DNA of 64,000 nt from Alteraurantiacibacter buctensis (GCF_009827655.1 NZ_WTYV01000008.1:1-64000), one strand, 5' to 3'. Shown: positions 34,178 to 43,286, counted from the first letter of the stretch. Numbers and translations are program-made. Notes: generated from the sequence alone by a model not told the origin.

Positions 34178-35110
34178 CTAATGCCGCTGCCGGTACTCGC
34201 GCGGGGTCATGCCGTTGCGGCGGCGGAACAGGCGGGTGAAATAGGCGCTGTCGTTGAAGCCGTGGTCAAAGGCGATCTGGGTGATCGTGGCTTCCGGATA
34301 GGCCAGCAGCTTTTCGCCGGCGCGCACCAGCCGCCGTTCCTGGATGTAGGCGCTGGGGGTTGTGCCCATGGCGGCAAACACCTTCTGCACCGCGCGCACC
34401 GAAAGGCCGCATTGCCGGGCGATGTGGACCACCGAGAACTGCGGGTCCTGCAAGCCGGCTTCCACCAGCGCGGTCACCTTCTGCGCCAGTGCGGGGGCCT
34501 GCCGCTTGGCCCGGTCGAAGGCCGTGCCGCGCAGCGCCATGGCCAGCAGGTCGAAGAACACTGCGGCAACCTCGTCCTCCCAGCCTTCGTGGTGCTCCTC
34601 GCGATAGCCCTGCTGCCACAGCGACAGCAGGAAATCGTGGAAGATGCGCAGCGAGGGAGATGTGCCGGGCGAGCGGGCCAGCAGCCAGGGCGCCACATCG
34701 CCCAGCCGCTGCTCCAGCGGGCGGCGGGGAAATTCCACCACCAGCGTTTCGTGTCGGGTCAGGTCAATGCGATAGGGCCGGGCCGTGGTGGCCACCACCA
34801 TGTCGCCCGGTTCCAGCCGTGTGGTGGTGCCATCCTGGGTATAGCGACCGATGCCCCGGCATTGCAGGTGCAGGATCAGGTGCTCCTCATCCCGCGCGAT
34901 CGGGGAGCGGGTGACGCGGCAGGCGTGGGTGCGCGGGCGCAGCATGGCCAGCGGGCCGATGGTCCATGACCACATCTGCCCGGTGAAGTCCTCGCCATAG
35001 GCGGCATCGACCACGCTTCCGGCATAGCGCAGGTGCGCCATCTCGTTCCAGTAGCGCGCCCGTTCGGCGGGCGAGACATCCAGCGTGGTGAATTGCCTGA
35101 TGGCGGTCAT
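34178..35110 (-). CDS. AraC family transcriptional regulator
   Basis: A 310-residue regulator: an N-terminal AraC-binding-like cupin domain (Asp/Arg-rich; LQCRGIGRYTQDGTTTRLEPGD lies at ~85-105) and a C-terminal double HTH with SVVHIARQCGLSVRAVQKVF, YIQERRLVRAGEKLL, ITQIAFDHGFNDSAYFTRLF and MTPREYR. It resembles activators of aromatic catabolic operons. The ATG at 35110 is preferred to the TTG at 35116. It lies between the permease and the cupin genes on the same strand, so it is the likely regulator of the cluster. Confidence 0.9.
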   Translation of the reverse strand: MTAIRQFTTLDVSPAERARYWNEMAHLRYAGSVVDAAYGEDFTGQMWSWTIGPLAMLRPRTHACRVTRSPIARDEEHLILHLQCRGIGRYTQDGTTTRLEPGDMVVATTARPYRIDLTRHETLVVEFPRRPLEQRLGDVAPWLLARSPGTSPSLRIFHDFLLSLWQQGYREEHHEGWEDEVAAVFFDLLAMALRGTAFDRAKRQAPALAQKVTALVEAGLQDPQFSVVHIARQCGLSVRAVQKVFAAMGTTPSAYIQERRLVRAGEKLLAYPEATITQIAFDHGFNDSAYFTRLFRRRNGMTPREYRQRH

Positions 35111-35165
35111 GGTCAAAGGGTCGGGACTCCGGGCGCGGCGAGATTGGCCGCGCCCGGTTCCCGGG

Positions 35166-36449
35166 TCAAGCGGCGCCGGCCTGCCCGCGCCGCGCCAGCA
35201 CGGCGGGGGCGGTTTCCTTCAGGCCCATGGCCACGAAGCCGCTCAGCACGCCCAGCACGATCAGCATCCACAGGAAGCTTTCCATGCCGAAGGCGTCGTT
35301 CAGCATGCCGCCGATGGGCGGGCCGAACACCCCGCCCAGCACCTCGCAGCTGCCCATCGCCAGGCCCAGCACGGTGGCGTGGTGGCGCTGGCTGAAGGTT
35401 TCCGAAGGGATCGTTGCCATGAAGATCGGGAACACCCCGTTGACCGCCCAGCCCACGAAGAACACCGCCGCCAGCAACATGACCGAGCCATCGACATACA
35501 TCGCTCCCAGCGGGCCGATCACCGAAAGGAACGGCAGCGCCACCATCACCGGCTTGCGCCCGATGATGTCGCTGAGGCCGGCGATGGAGAAGCTGTAGAT
35601 TGCCGCGGCGATGCCCAGCGTGCCCATGATCCAGCTCATGGTCGAAGGGTCCAGCCCCTTAACCTCGGTCAGGTACAGCGGCATGAAGGCCCAGGTGGTC
35701 ACGAAATGGGCCACCATCAGTACGCCCACCACCACGCAGATCCACATGTTGCGCACCTTGAGCGCATCCATGATCGAGATGTCGGCTTCGGCAGCGGCAC
35801 CACCGGCTGCGGCTTCCTCGGCAGCCATCGGCTCCGGCTCCTTCAGCAGGAACCAGATCAGCGCGGCACTGATCAGGCCCGGCACGGCGGCGAGGTAGAA
35901 CGCCTCGCGCCAGGAAAAGGCTGTGGCAAAGGCCACCAGCACCACCGGGGCCAGGAAGCTGCCCAGCAGGTTGGAGCCAAGGTTCTGCGCCACGCCCTGC
36001 GCCAGCCCGCGGCGCTTCGGATCGACCTCGCTGGCCACCATCGCATGGCTGATCGGCATCACGCCGCCTTCCGCCGCGCCCATCAGCAGGCGGGCGGCGA
36101 ACAGGAACAGGAAGCTGGTGGCCAGGCCCGAGAGGAACGAGCAGAGCGAAAAGGCGATCGTCGCCAGGATCAGCAGCACCTTGCGCTTGCCCAGGCTGTC
36201 GGACAGCTTGCCCACGAAGAACGCCGCAATTGCCCAGCTGAAGCTGAGGCCGCCGGCCAGCAGGCCGATCTGGGTTTGCGATAGGCCCAGTTCCGGCTGC
36301 ACGAAGGGCATCAGCGCGTTCAGCGCCTGCCGGTCGAAGAACACGATGCCGAAGTTGAGGCTGAGCAGGAAGACCAGCAGGAACTGGTATCCCGGCGAAT
36401 TCTTCAGCCAGTTGCCGCGGGCTGCCCCGCCGATGTTCGCGTGTACCAT
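35166..36449 (-). CDS. MFS transporter of the catabolic cluster
   Basis: A 427-residue, 12-helix permease. Motif A appears as GKLSDSLGKRKVL in loop 2-3; the first helix contains GIVFFDRQALNAL as in anion:cation symporter-type carriers for organic acids. The central loop is Ala/Glu rich (PEPMAAEEAAAGGAAAEA). It likely imports the cluster's substrate. The frame is open upstream of the ATG at 36449, but the VOC gene ends 13 nt away, so this start fits. It is followed by the AraC gene. Confidence 0.87.
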   Translation of the reverse strand: MVHANIGGAARGNWLKNSPGYQFLLVFLLSLNFGIVFFDRQALNALMPFVQPELGLSQTQIGLLAGGLSFSWAIAAFFVGKLSDSLGKRKVLLILATIAFSLCSFLSGLATSFLFLFAARLLMGAAEGGVMPISHAMVASEVDPKRRGLAQGVAQNLGSNLLGSFLAPVVLVAFATAFSWREAFYLAAVPGLISAALIWFLLKEPEPMAAEEAAAGGAAAEADISIMDALKVRNMWICVVVGVLMVAHFVTTWAFMPLYLTEVKGLDPSTMSWIMGTLGIAAAIYSFSIAGLSDIIGRKPVMVALPFLSVIGPLGAMYVDGSVMLLAAVFFVGWAVNGVFPIFMATIPSETFSQRHHATVLGLAMGSCEVLGGVFGPPIGGMLNDAFGMESFLWMLIVLGVLSGFVAMGLKETAPAVLARRGQAGAA

Positions 36450-36462
36450 TGCTATGCTGATC

Positions 36463-37008
36463 CTACATGAAGGGGCGGATGGGGTCGCTGCCGTCCCAGG
36501 TGCGGCTGGCTTCCCAGAAGCGGGTGAAGGTGGCGTCCATGCCGGGGGTGACCGGCAGCAGTTCGATGAAACCCTGCGCCGCGCCGGTGCCATCGTCGAG
36601 GTAGACGACCTCGCCCCCGGTGGGCACGGCGGCGCGGTAGGCCTCGTGATAGCCGCGCGCCTGGTAGTCACGGCTGGCGGCGTCAACGTCATCAAACGCG
36701 ATGCCAACGTGGTGGTAGCCGAAACCGCGCCGTTCCATCGTCTCACGGTAGACACTGGGGTGATCGTCCAGCGGCTGGATCAGTTCGATCATCATGTGCC
36801 CGGCAAAACCCATCGCCAGCGTCACATCGGCGCGGCTCTCGGCTCCGCGATAGGTCTGCCCGGGGGCGTAGAGGTGGGGCAGCACGAAAAAGGGGCCGGC
36901 GCCAAGGTTCTGCATCCAGTGCAGGCAGGCGGCCGCAAGGTCGGGCACGATATAGGCCGTCTGCGCCATGGTGCCGTATGGCTGGCCGAAGCCAAGCTGC
37001 TTGCTCAC
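36463..37008 (-). CDS. VOC (glyoxalase/bleomycin-resistance) family protein
   Basis: A 181-residue metalloenzyme-type fold. It has two beta-alpha-beta-beta-beta modules: PYGTMAQTAYIVPDLAAAC with HWMQNLGAGPFFVL, then RRGFGYHHVGIAFDDVDAA and GFIELLPVTPGM. It could be a dioxygenase, isomerase or epimerase; the active-site residues do not settle this. The GTG at 37008 is preceded by GGGGAGGATT. First gene of the minus-strand cluster, divergent from the class II aldolase with 155 nt between the starts, where shared control is expected. Confidence 0.8.
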   Translation of the reverse strand: MSKQLGFGQPYGTMAQTAYIVPDLAAACLHWMQNLGAGPFFVLPHLYAPGQTYRGAESRADVTLAMGFAGHMMIELIQPLDDHPSVYRETMERRGFGYHHVGIAFDDVDAASRDYQARGYHEAYRAAVPTGGEVVYLDDGTGAAQGFIELLPVTPGMDATFTRFWEASRTWDGSDPIRPFM

Positions 37009-37163
37009 CCGAATCCTCCCCTTGGCCCCGTTTGCCGGTGCTCGCCCGGCATGGCTCGCCAATCGCAGCGACAAAGTCAATCTCGATCCTCTGCCATTGG
37101 CTTGCGCGCTTGGGGGGCCTACAAGCCCGGGAATACGAACATCGCCAATCCGGGGAGAAGGAC

Positions 37164-37934
37164 ATGGCCACCCAGTTGAAATCCACCAGCCAGCCCAAGA
37201 TCGATTGCTCGGCCGATGAATGGCAGGCCCGGCTGGACCTTGCCGCCGCCTATCGCATCTTCGCCCACCACGGCTGGTGCGAGAGCATCTACAACCACAT
37301 CACCGTGCGCGTGCCGGGCGAGGACAACGCCTTCCTCATCAACCCCTATGGCCTGCTGTGGGAGGAAGTGACCGCCAGCAACCTGATCAAGATCGATGGT
37401 GACGGCAACAAGGTGGGCGACAGCCCCTATCCGGTGAACCTGGCGGGCTTCACCCAGCACTCGGTGTTCCACAAGCACCTGCCGCACGCCCATGCCATCG
37501 TCCACACGCACACGCCGGACACGATGGCGGTCTGCGCCACCGAGGGGGGGCTCCAGCCGACCAACTTCTATTCGTGCTTCTTCGTGGGCAACATCGGCTA
37601 CCACGATTTCGAAGGCATCACCGTACGCGCCGAGGAGGGTGAGCGGCTGGTGAAGAACGCCGGCAACCACCAGATCCTGATGCTGAAGAACCACGGCCCG
37701 GTGGTGATGGGGCGCACCCTGCCGGAGATGTTCTTCCTCTATTACATGTTCCAGCGCGCCTGCGAGATCCAGGTCAAGACCGCCAGCCTGGGCGCGCCGA
37801 TCATGGTGCCGCCCGAGGTGATCGCCGTGCACCAGCGCGACCGCGACCTGCAACTGACCGACGATTTCGGCAAGCTGGACTTCGAGGCCTGGACCCGCAA
37901 GATCGACACCATCGATCCATCGTGGCGCAACTGA
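37164..37934 (+). CDS. Class II aldolase/adducin family protein
   Basis: A 256-residue zinc aldolase or decarboxylase. Family features: YNHITVRVPGEDNAFLINPYG, then a FTQHSVFHKHLPHAHAIVH segment followed by HTHTPDTMAV with the zinc-binding histidines, and MLKNHGPVVMGRTLPEMF. The ATG at 37164 follows GGGGAGAAGGAC. In catabolic clusters such proteins often cleave or decarboxylate ring-cleavage products. The [2Fe-2S] protein gene follows 20 nt downstream in the same direction. Confidence 0.88.
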   Translation: MATQLKSTSQPKIDCSADEWQARLDLAAAYRIFAHHGWCESIYNHITVRVPGEDNAFLINPYGLLWEEVTASNLIKIDGDGNKVGDSPYPVNLAGFTQHSVFHKHLPHAHAIVHTHTPDTMAVCATEGGLQPTNFYSCFFVGNIGYHDFEGITVRAEEGERLVKNAGNHQILMLKNHGPVVMGRTLPEMFFLYYMFQRACEIQVKTASLGAPIMVPPEVIAVHQRDRDLQLTDDFGKLDFEAWTRKIDTIDPSWRN

Positions 37935-37954
37935 CAGCAGGATAACGCTCCCGC

Positions 37955-38512
37955 ATGACCAGCATGACCGTGAACGAGCGGCCGGTCCATTTCGACATGG
38001 ACCCGCAGACCCCGCTGCTGTGGGCCCTGCGCGATGCGGCCAACCTCACCGGCACCAAGTATGGGTGCGGGGTGGGCGACTGCGGGGCCTGCATGGTGCT
38101 GGTGGACGGTGAGGCGCTGCGGAGCTGCCTGGTCACGCTGGGAGAGGCGGAGGGGCGCTTCATCACCACCATCGAAGGCCTCAGCGCCGATCGCAGCCAC
38201 CCGGTGCAGCAGGCGCTGGTGGCGGAGCAGGCGATCCAGTGCGGCTTCTGCACGCCCGGCATCGCCATGGCCGCCGCCGCGCTGATCGGGCGCAATCCGG
38301 AACCGACCGAGGCGGAAATCATGGCCGCCATCCCCAACCTGTGCCGCTGCGGGGTCTATCCCCGGCTGGTGCGCGCGGTGCAGCGCGCCGGCCGCGTGGC
38401 CCGCCGCCGCGAACGGATCAGCGCCGCGCCTGCCCCCGGCATCGACCCCGCAGACGCCGCCCGCGCCGTGCCAGCTTTAGGAGGGGGGAGCGGCACCAGC
38501 GCGGACGACTAG
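37955..38512 (+). CDS. CoxS/IorA-type [2Fe-2S] subunit, orphan
   Basis: A 185-residue small subunit of the xanthine-oxidase type. The N-terminal plant-ferredoxin cluster is CGVGDCGACMV with a later RSC; the C-terminal cluster is CGFCTPG and CRCGVYPRL. The last ~35 residues are a poorly conserved Ala/Gly-rich tail (ISAAPAPGIDPADAARAVP). These subunits normally pass electrons from a molybdenum large subunit, but no such gene follows: the next gene is the convergent TonB receptor, 14 nt away. Partner protein must be encoded elsewhere or has been lost. Confidence 0.85.
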   Translation: MTSMTVNERPVHFDMDPQTPLLWALRDAANLTGTKYGCGVGDCGACMVLVDGEALRSCLVTLGEAEGRFITTIEGLSADRSHPVQQALVAEQAIQCGFCTPGIAMAAAALIGRNPEPTEAEIMAAIPNLCRCGVYPRLVRAVQRAGRVARRRERISAAPAPGIDPADAARAVPALGGGSGTSADD

Positions 38513-38526
38513 CGGGGGGGTGCCGG

Positions 38527-40620
38527 TCAGAAGTTCAGCCGCAGGCCCAGCGTGGCGTTCAGCGGCTCGCCCGGCTGGATGTTGTTGTCGGTGTGCGACG
38601 AGGGGAAATAGTCCGCGTCGAACAGGTTCTCCACGTTCAGTTGCAGGCTGATATTCTCGGCCACGTTGTAGAACAGCGCCGCATCCACCCGGGTATAGGC
38701 GGGCATGGTCACCGCGTTGGAAATGGTGGCGAAACGGTCAGACTGGTGGATCACGCCGGCACCCAGTCCGAATTCCGGCGTCACCTGATAGCGCGCCCAG
38801 GCGCTGGCCTGGTGGCGCGGCACGGCCTGCAGCGTGCGGCCCGCAGGGGCTGCGGTGGTGGTGGTGCGCACCTCGCCATCAAGCAGGCTGTAGCCCAGCG
38901 TCACCTGCAGGTGCTCGGTCACTTCGCCCGCCAGGCTCAGTTCCAGCCCGTCGGTGCGGGTCTGGCCGGTCAGCAGCACTTGCCCGGAGTTGTTCGGATC
39001 GGGCGACTGGGTGTTGCTGCGATCCAGCCGGAACAGCGCAGCCGTGGCGAACAGGCGCGGGGTAATGGCCCACTTGCCGCCCAGTTCCCAGTTTTCGAAC
39101 TTCTCCGGCACCAGCAGTTCGGTGACGGGGGACAGCACGTTGAACTGGTCACCCGACTGCGGCAGGAAGCTGGTGGCATAGCTGGCATAGAGCGACACCG
39201 TCTCTGCCGGCTTGACGATCAGGCCCAGCCGCGGGCTCCACTTCTCGTCCACCCGCTCACCGGCGAAATTGTTCACCAGGTTCACGCTGGCCAGGTCGAA
39301 CCGGTCATAGCGCAGGCCCGCGATCACCTGCACCACGCCGAAATCGAGCTGTTCCTGGACATAGGCGGACAGGGTTTGCAGGCCGGACTCGCTGGCGCTG
39401 TTGTTCACCAGGGTGAAGGCAGGGACGGCGAAATTGGCCAGCGGCACGGTAACGCTGGATGCGCCCGAGAAGCTGACGTTGCGGCGCACGCCGGTGGAAT
39501 TCTGGTCCATCGCTTCCACGCCCGCCAGCAGGGTGTGCTGTACCCCGCCTGTGGCGAACTGCGCGACCAGGTTGACCTGGCCGGTCAGGTTCTCGCGCGT
39601 GTTGCCGCTTTCATAGCCGCTGAGGCTGACGGTGGTGGCCGTGGCCGCACCGGGCAGGATGTTGCCGTAATACTTGTCGTAATCGGCATACTGCACGGTG
39701 GCGTTCAGGCTGATACCATCGGCCAGCCGGTGATCGATCCGCGTCCGGGCCACGTGGGCGCGGTTTTCGGAGTGGTTGAAGTCCTCGTCCCCGAAGAAGA
39801 AATCGTCATAGCCGCGCACTGGTTCGCCGCCCAGCGAGGGCACGCCGCGGTCGACGGTGCGGGCATCGTCGTCATAGGTATAGCTGGCGGTCAGGCGGGT
39901 GTCCGGCCCCAGATCGGCCGTCAGCGTGGGGCTGATGCCGAAGAAGCGGCCGCCGAACTCGTCGCGGTTGCTGTCCAGTTCCTCGTAGGTGCCGTTCAGG
40001 CGCAGGGCCACGGTGTCGGTCAGTGGCTGGTTCAGGTCCAGCGCCACGTTCCATGCGCCGAAGCTGTCCACGCTGGCCGCGCCGTTGATGAAATCGGCCA
40101 TCGTATCGGCGCTCTTCATCACGCGGTTGATCGCCCCGCCACCGCCGCCACGGCCAAAGATCAGCGCATTGGCGCCCTTCAGCACCTCGATCCGCTCCAC
40201 ATTGTACAGCGGGCGATAGTATTGTGCGTCATCGCGCAGGCCATCGACGAAGAAATCCGCCGTGGAGTTCTGGCCGCGCAGGATCACCTGGTCGCGGTGG
40301 CCTTCGCCGGTGCCCAGCGATACGCCGGGGACGAAGCGCAGCGCATCGCCAAGCTGGCGCACGTTCTGGTCCTCGATCTGGTCGGCGGTGATCACGGCCA
40401 CGGTCTGCGGCACGTCGATCAGGGGGGTGGGGGTCTTGGTGCTGCTGGTCCCGTCGGTGGCGGCATAGCCGTCGCGCTGGCCGGTCACCACGATCTCGTT
40501 GCCGAGGTAGTCGCGCTGCTCGTCGGCCAGGGCGGGGGTGGCCAGCAGGCCGGCCAGCATGGTGCCCGACAGCATGGTACGGGACAGGGCCGTGGCGCGC
40601 AGACGTATGGAATTGGACAC
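38527..40620 (-). CDS. TonB-dependent siderophore receptor
   Basis: A 697-residue outer-membrane receptor. Signal peptide, then the TonB box region EIVVTGQRDG, plug domain (TPTPLIDVPQTVAVITADQI; VILRGQNSTADFFVDGLRDD; ALIFGRGGGGGAINRVMK) and a 22-strand barrel ending in ATLGLRLNF with a terminal Phe. It belongs to the FhuA/FpvA-like ferric-siderophore branch (CirA-type receptors differ). The GTG at 40620 has AAGGGGG upstream; the much longer frame is rejected. Tandem Fur-like boxes precede it. Confidence 0.9.
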   Translation of the reverse strand: MSNSIRLRATALSRTMLSGTMLAGLLATPALADEQRDYLGNEIVVTGQRDGYAATDGTSSTKTPTPLIDVPQTVAVITADQIEDQNVRQLGDALRFVPGVSLGTGEGHRDQVILRGQNSTADFFVDGLRDDAQYYRPLYNVERIEVLKGANALIFGRGGGGGAINRVMKSADTMADFINGAASVDSFGAWNVALDLNQPLTDTVALRLNGTYEELDSNRDEFGGRFFGISPTLTADLGPDTRLTASYTYDDDARTVDRGVPSLGGEPVRGYDDFFFGDEDFNHSENRAHVARTRIDHRLADGISLNATVQYADYDKYYGNILPGAATATTVSLSGYESGNTRENLTGQVNLVAQFATGGVQHTLLAGVEAMDQNSTGVRRNVSFSGASSVTVPLANFAVPAFTLVNNSASESGLQTLSAYVQEQLDFGVVQVIAGLRYDRFDLASVNLVNNFAGERVDEKWSPRLGLIVKPAETVSLYASYATSFLPQSGDQFNVLSPVTELLVPEKFENWELGGKWAITPRLFATAALFRLDRSNTQSPDPNNSGQVLLTGQTRTDGLELSLAGEVTEHLQVTLGYSLLDGEVRTTTTAAPAGRTLQAVPRHQASAWARYQVTPEFGLGAGVIHQSDRFATISNAVTMPAYTRVDAALFYNVAENISLQLNVENLFDADYFPSSHTDNNIQPGEPLNATLGLRLNF

Positions 40621-40646
40621 TCGGAACCCCCTTCGTGAGTCGACTA

Positions 40647-40698
40647 TTGCGACTGATTTGCAAGAGCGCCGATATTGCGAGGGATTTGCAATTGCAAC
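40647..40698. promoter_or_regulatory. Tandem Fur-like boxes upstream of the TonB receptor
   Basis: TTGCGACTGATTTGCAA at 40647-40663 and TTGCGAGGGATTTGCAA at 40675-40691 are 28 nt apart; both have TTGC and GCAA ends like alphaproteobacterial Fur boxes. A palindrome TTGCAATTGCAA at 40687-40698 overlaps the second. They lie 27 nt from the receptor start and 95-140 nt from the divergent arsC-like start, so both could be affected. Confidence 0.6.
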
Positions 40699-40785
40699 AG
40701 AGATTGTGTGAATTTTTGCCCGGCTTGCGCTTTTCTTTCCCGGCCGTAGGGAAGGCGCGATCGCGCGACAGGCAGGAGACGGCAG

Positions 40786-41127
40786 GTGAAGGCAACGATC
40801 TGGCACAACCCCAAATGCGGGACCTCGCGCAAGGCGCTGGCGCGGCTGGAAGAGGCTGGCTGCCAGGTCGAGGTGATCGAATACCTGAAGCACCCGCCCA
40901 CGCGCGAAACCCTGATGCGGCTTTACCAGGCGGCCGGCATCACCCCCGCCCGGGGCCTGCGCCTGCAGAACACCGACGCGGCCGAGCGCGGCCTGCACAA
41001 TGCCGATGACGATACCGTGCTGGACGCGATGATGGCCGAACCGGTCCTGATCCAGCGCCCGCTGGTGGAAACGCCCAAGGGCGTGGTGCTGGCGCGGCCG
41101 GTGGAATTGCTTGAAACCATTCTGTGA
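40786..41127 (+). CDS. ArsC family reductase (arsenate reductase-like)
   Basis: A 113-residue thioredoxin-fold protein with the ArsC N-terminal redox motif NPKCGTSRKAL (Cys 11) and the middle segment YLKHPPTRETL. The C-terminal RPLVETPKGVVLARPVE has the conserved R-P-hydrophobic pattern near the active site. GTG start at 40786. No arsR, arsB or arsH neighbour is present, so it is more likely a YfgD-like general reductase than part of an ars operon. Confidence 0.85.
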   Translation: MKATIWHNPKCGTSRKALARLEEAGCQVEVIEYLKHPPTRETLMRLYQAAGITPARGLRLQNTDAAERGLHNADDDTVLDAMMAEPVLIQRPLVETPKGVVLARPVELLETIL

Positions 41128-41298
41128 CTGGACCGTAGCCGGCCTGTGACCGATCGGTGAAAGCAAGATGCCAACAACCCGCCGCCAACGCATTGCCAAG
41201 CGCCGCCGATTTTGCCACGGGAGGGACCGGTGCTGGTCCACCCTGCGTGGAACCACCTATCGTCGGAGCAAGGCTCTCCAAAGCATGATTGGCAACGC

Positions 41299-41925
41299 AT
41301 GAATGGCAATGAACTGGCCGCAAGCCGCACGCTTCCCCGGCTGAAGGCAAAGGTGAAGCGCGCGCTGGGTCCGGCGGGCGTGTTCTTCCGCGGCTTCCTG
41401 GAACATCCGCGCATGGTCGGGGCGATCCTGCCGTCAGGCCCTGCCGTGGTGAAGACCATGCTCAGCCGCGTCGACTGGTCCAACACGAAGCTGTTCGTGG
41501 AATATGGCCCGGGCGTGGGCACTTTTTGCCAGCCCGTGCTCGATCGCCTGCTGCGCGATGCGGACCTGGTGGTGATCGACACCAACCCGCTGTACATCGA
41601 TTTCCTGCGCCAGACGATCACCGACAGCCGCTTCCACGCGGTGTTGGGATCGGCCGAGGACGTGGAGGAGATCGTCCGCTCGATCGGCCACCAGCAGGCA
41701 GACTATGTGCTGTCGGGCCTGCCGTTTTCCACCCTGCCCGAAGGCGTGGGCCCGGCAATTGCCGCTGCCACCCAGCGGGTGATCCGGCAGGGCGGGGCTT
41801 TCCTGACCTACCAGTATGCCGGCGCGGCGCGCGACCTTTCCGCCCGCTACTTCCCGCGCGTGGACAGTCAGCGCGTGTGGCTCAACGTGCCGCCGTGCCT
41901 GCTAGCCTGGGCCTGGCAGGATTAG
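41299..41925 (+). CDS. SAM-dependent methyltransferase, PmtA-like
   Basis: A 208-residue class I methyltransferase: the SAM-binding motif FVEYGPGVGTFCQPVLDRL, then VVIDTNPLYIDFLRQ and a DYVLSGLPFSTLP motif. It resembles phosphatidylethanolamine N-methyltransferases (PmtA), in which this SGLP segment is conserved; activity on phospholipid is inferred. The N-terminus is basic (RLKAKVKRAL), which would suit membrane contact. ATG at 41299 gives the usual ~200-residue length. An upstream open extension is rejected. Confidence 0.8.
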   Translation: MNGNELAASRTLPRLKAKVKRALGPAGVFFRGFLEHPRMVGAILPSGPAVVKTMLSRVDWSNTKLFVEYGPGVGTFCQPVLDRLLRDADLVVIDTNPLYIDFLRQTITDSRFHAVLGSAEDVEEIVRSIGHQQADYVLSGLPFSTLPEGVGPAIAAATQRVIRQGGAFLTYQYAGAARDLSARYFPRVDSQRVWLNVPPCLLAWAWQD

Positions 41926-41934
41926 TGCAACGCG

Positions 41935-42357
41935 CTACTCCGGCGGCAGGATCGCCGGGTTGAACACCGCCTCCCACAGGTGGCCATCAGGGTCGGTGAA
42001 ATAGCCGGCATAGCCACCATAGAACGTGTCCTGCGCCGGTTTCACAACCTGCGCGCCCGCCGCCGCCGCCTGTGCCATCAGCGCGTCCACCTCGGCCCGG
42101 CTGGCCAGATTGTGGCCCAGGCTGAAGTCGGTAGGCGAGGGCGGGGTGACCGGCAGCCCGCTATCGTGCGCCAGGTCTGCTTGTGCCCACAACGCCAGCT
42201 TCAACCCGCCGTGCAGGTCGAAAAAGGCGACCGCCCCGTGGTCGAACTCCCGCCCCACGATGCCCTCGGTGGGCAGGCCAAGCCCGTCGCGGTAGAAAGC
42301 CAGCGCCCGGTCAAGATCGGCCACCGCCAGTGTCAGCACCGAAATGTGCGGTCGCAC
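41935..42357 (-). CDS. VOC family protein
   Basis: A 140-residue glyoxalase-fold protein of the small PhnB/lactoylglutathione-lyase-like group: ISVLTLAVADLDRALAFYRD, EFDHGAVAFFDLHGG, VVKPAQDTFYGGYAGYFTDP and DGHLWEAVFNP. Probably a dimer of single-module chains that together form two metal sites. The GTG at 42357 is used. Its 3' end faces the methyltransferase (9 nt), and the membrane protein gene lies 6 nt upstream on the same strand. Substrate is unknown. Confidence 0.85.
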   Translation of the reverse strand: MRPHISVLTLAVADLDRALAFYRDGLGLPTEGIVGREFDHGAVAFFDLHGGLKLALWAQADLAHDSGLPVTPPSPTDFSLGHNLASRAEVDALMAQAAAAGAQVVKPAQDTFYGGYAGYFTDPDGHLWEAVFNPAILPPE

Positions 42358-42363
42358 CGCCTA

Positions 42364-43221
42364 TCAGCCGAAGGTCTGGTCGATCGCCGTGGGGCTGAGG
42401 CCTGCAAGCTGGCGGTGCATGGCAACCATGATGGCACTGAACAGCATGGCCACCGCCGCGCCGATCAGGCCGTTGGACAGGCCCAGCACCAGCGCCGCCC
42501 CCGCGCCGTTGCCCAGCAGGCCCGCCAGCACGCCGAAGATGGCGCTGAGGATCATCGCGATCACGATATAGGCGGCAAAGATCAGCACGTAGAAGAAGAA
42601 GATCTTCAGCGCGTTGCTGCGCGTCAGGTCCCACGACCGCTTGCATACGGCCCAGGGGCCTGTCACCCCCTCCAGCGCCACGATCGGCATGGTCAGCACG
42701 AAGCGGGTGGCCAGGAAGACGATCCCCACGATCAGCGCGATCGCCCCGATCACCGCCAGCGCGCCGCCCAGCACTTCGCCGCCCACGGCTGTGCCGCCGG
42801 CCACCAGCAGCGCCATCACCAGCGCACCCACGAAGACCACCAGGATATAGCCCAGCATCAGCAGCAGGGTGACGCCGATGGTGGTGGGCAGATAGGCCAG
42901 CGCGCGGCGCAGCGCTTCGCCCACGGTGGGCCGGTCATCCCCCATCAGCGCGATCATCGCCAGATAGCCGATGATCTGCGCCACCAGCACCACCAGCCCC
43001 AGCACGATCAGCGGCACCATCGCCTCGCGCAGCATGGCCAGCACCATGTCCGGATCGGGGTTGGTCTGGGTGGACAGCGTGGTCATCATGTCGGGCATGG
43101 CGACATAGAACAGCGTGCCCGGCAGCAGCAGGAACACGCCCGCGATGATCGCCAGCAACTGCCCGTTGGCCGAGAGCAGGGCCAGCGCCATGCTCCAGGT
43201 GCGGTTCATGTCGAATGTCAT
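42364..43221 (-). CDS. Multi-helix membrane protein, GPDPase_memb-like
   Basis: A 285-residue protein with six or so membrane helices and a central GEALRRALAYLPTTI helix-loop typical of the DUF975/GPDPase-membrane-domain group: W-x-x-S motif in TGPWAVCKRSWDLTRSN. No catalytic domain is attached. These proteins are of unknown role. The ATG at 43221 gives a short charged N-terminus (MTFDMNRTWSM). It is divergent from lipB with 65 nt between the starts. Confidence 0.7.
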   Translation of the reverse strand: MTFDMNRTWSMALALLSANGQLLAIIAGVFLLLPGTLFYVAMPDMMTTLSTQTNPDPDMVLAMLREAMVPLIVLGLVVLVAQIIGYLAMIALMGDDRPTVGEALRRALAYLPTTIGVTLLLMLGYILVVFVGALVMALLVAGGTAVGGEVLGGALAVIGAIALIVGIVFLATRFVLTMPIVALEGVTGPWAVCKRSWDLTRSNALKIFFFYVLIFAAYIVIAMILSAIFGVLAGLLGNGAGAALVLGLSNGLIGAAVAMLFSAIMVAMHRQLAGLSPTAIDQTFG

Positions 43222-43286
43222 CGGGTGCCCTTCCTCCAGCGTTCCCCTCTTGATAAACCGGCTTTGCTGCCCCACGCAAACGCTTG

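Noticed and set aside
40621-41256. N-terminal extension of the TonB receptor frame up to 41256
   Set aside because: It crosses the Fur-like boxes and the arsC-like gene; the GTG at 40620 has a ribosome-binding site and is followed by a signal peptide.
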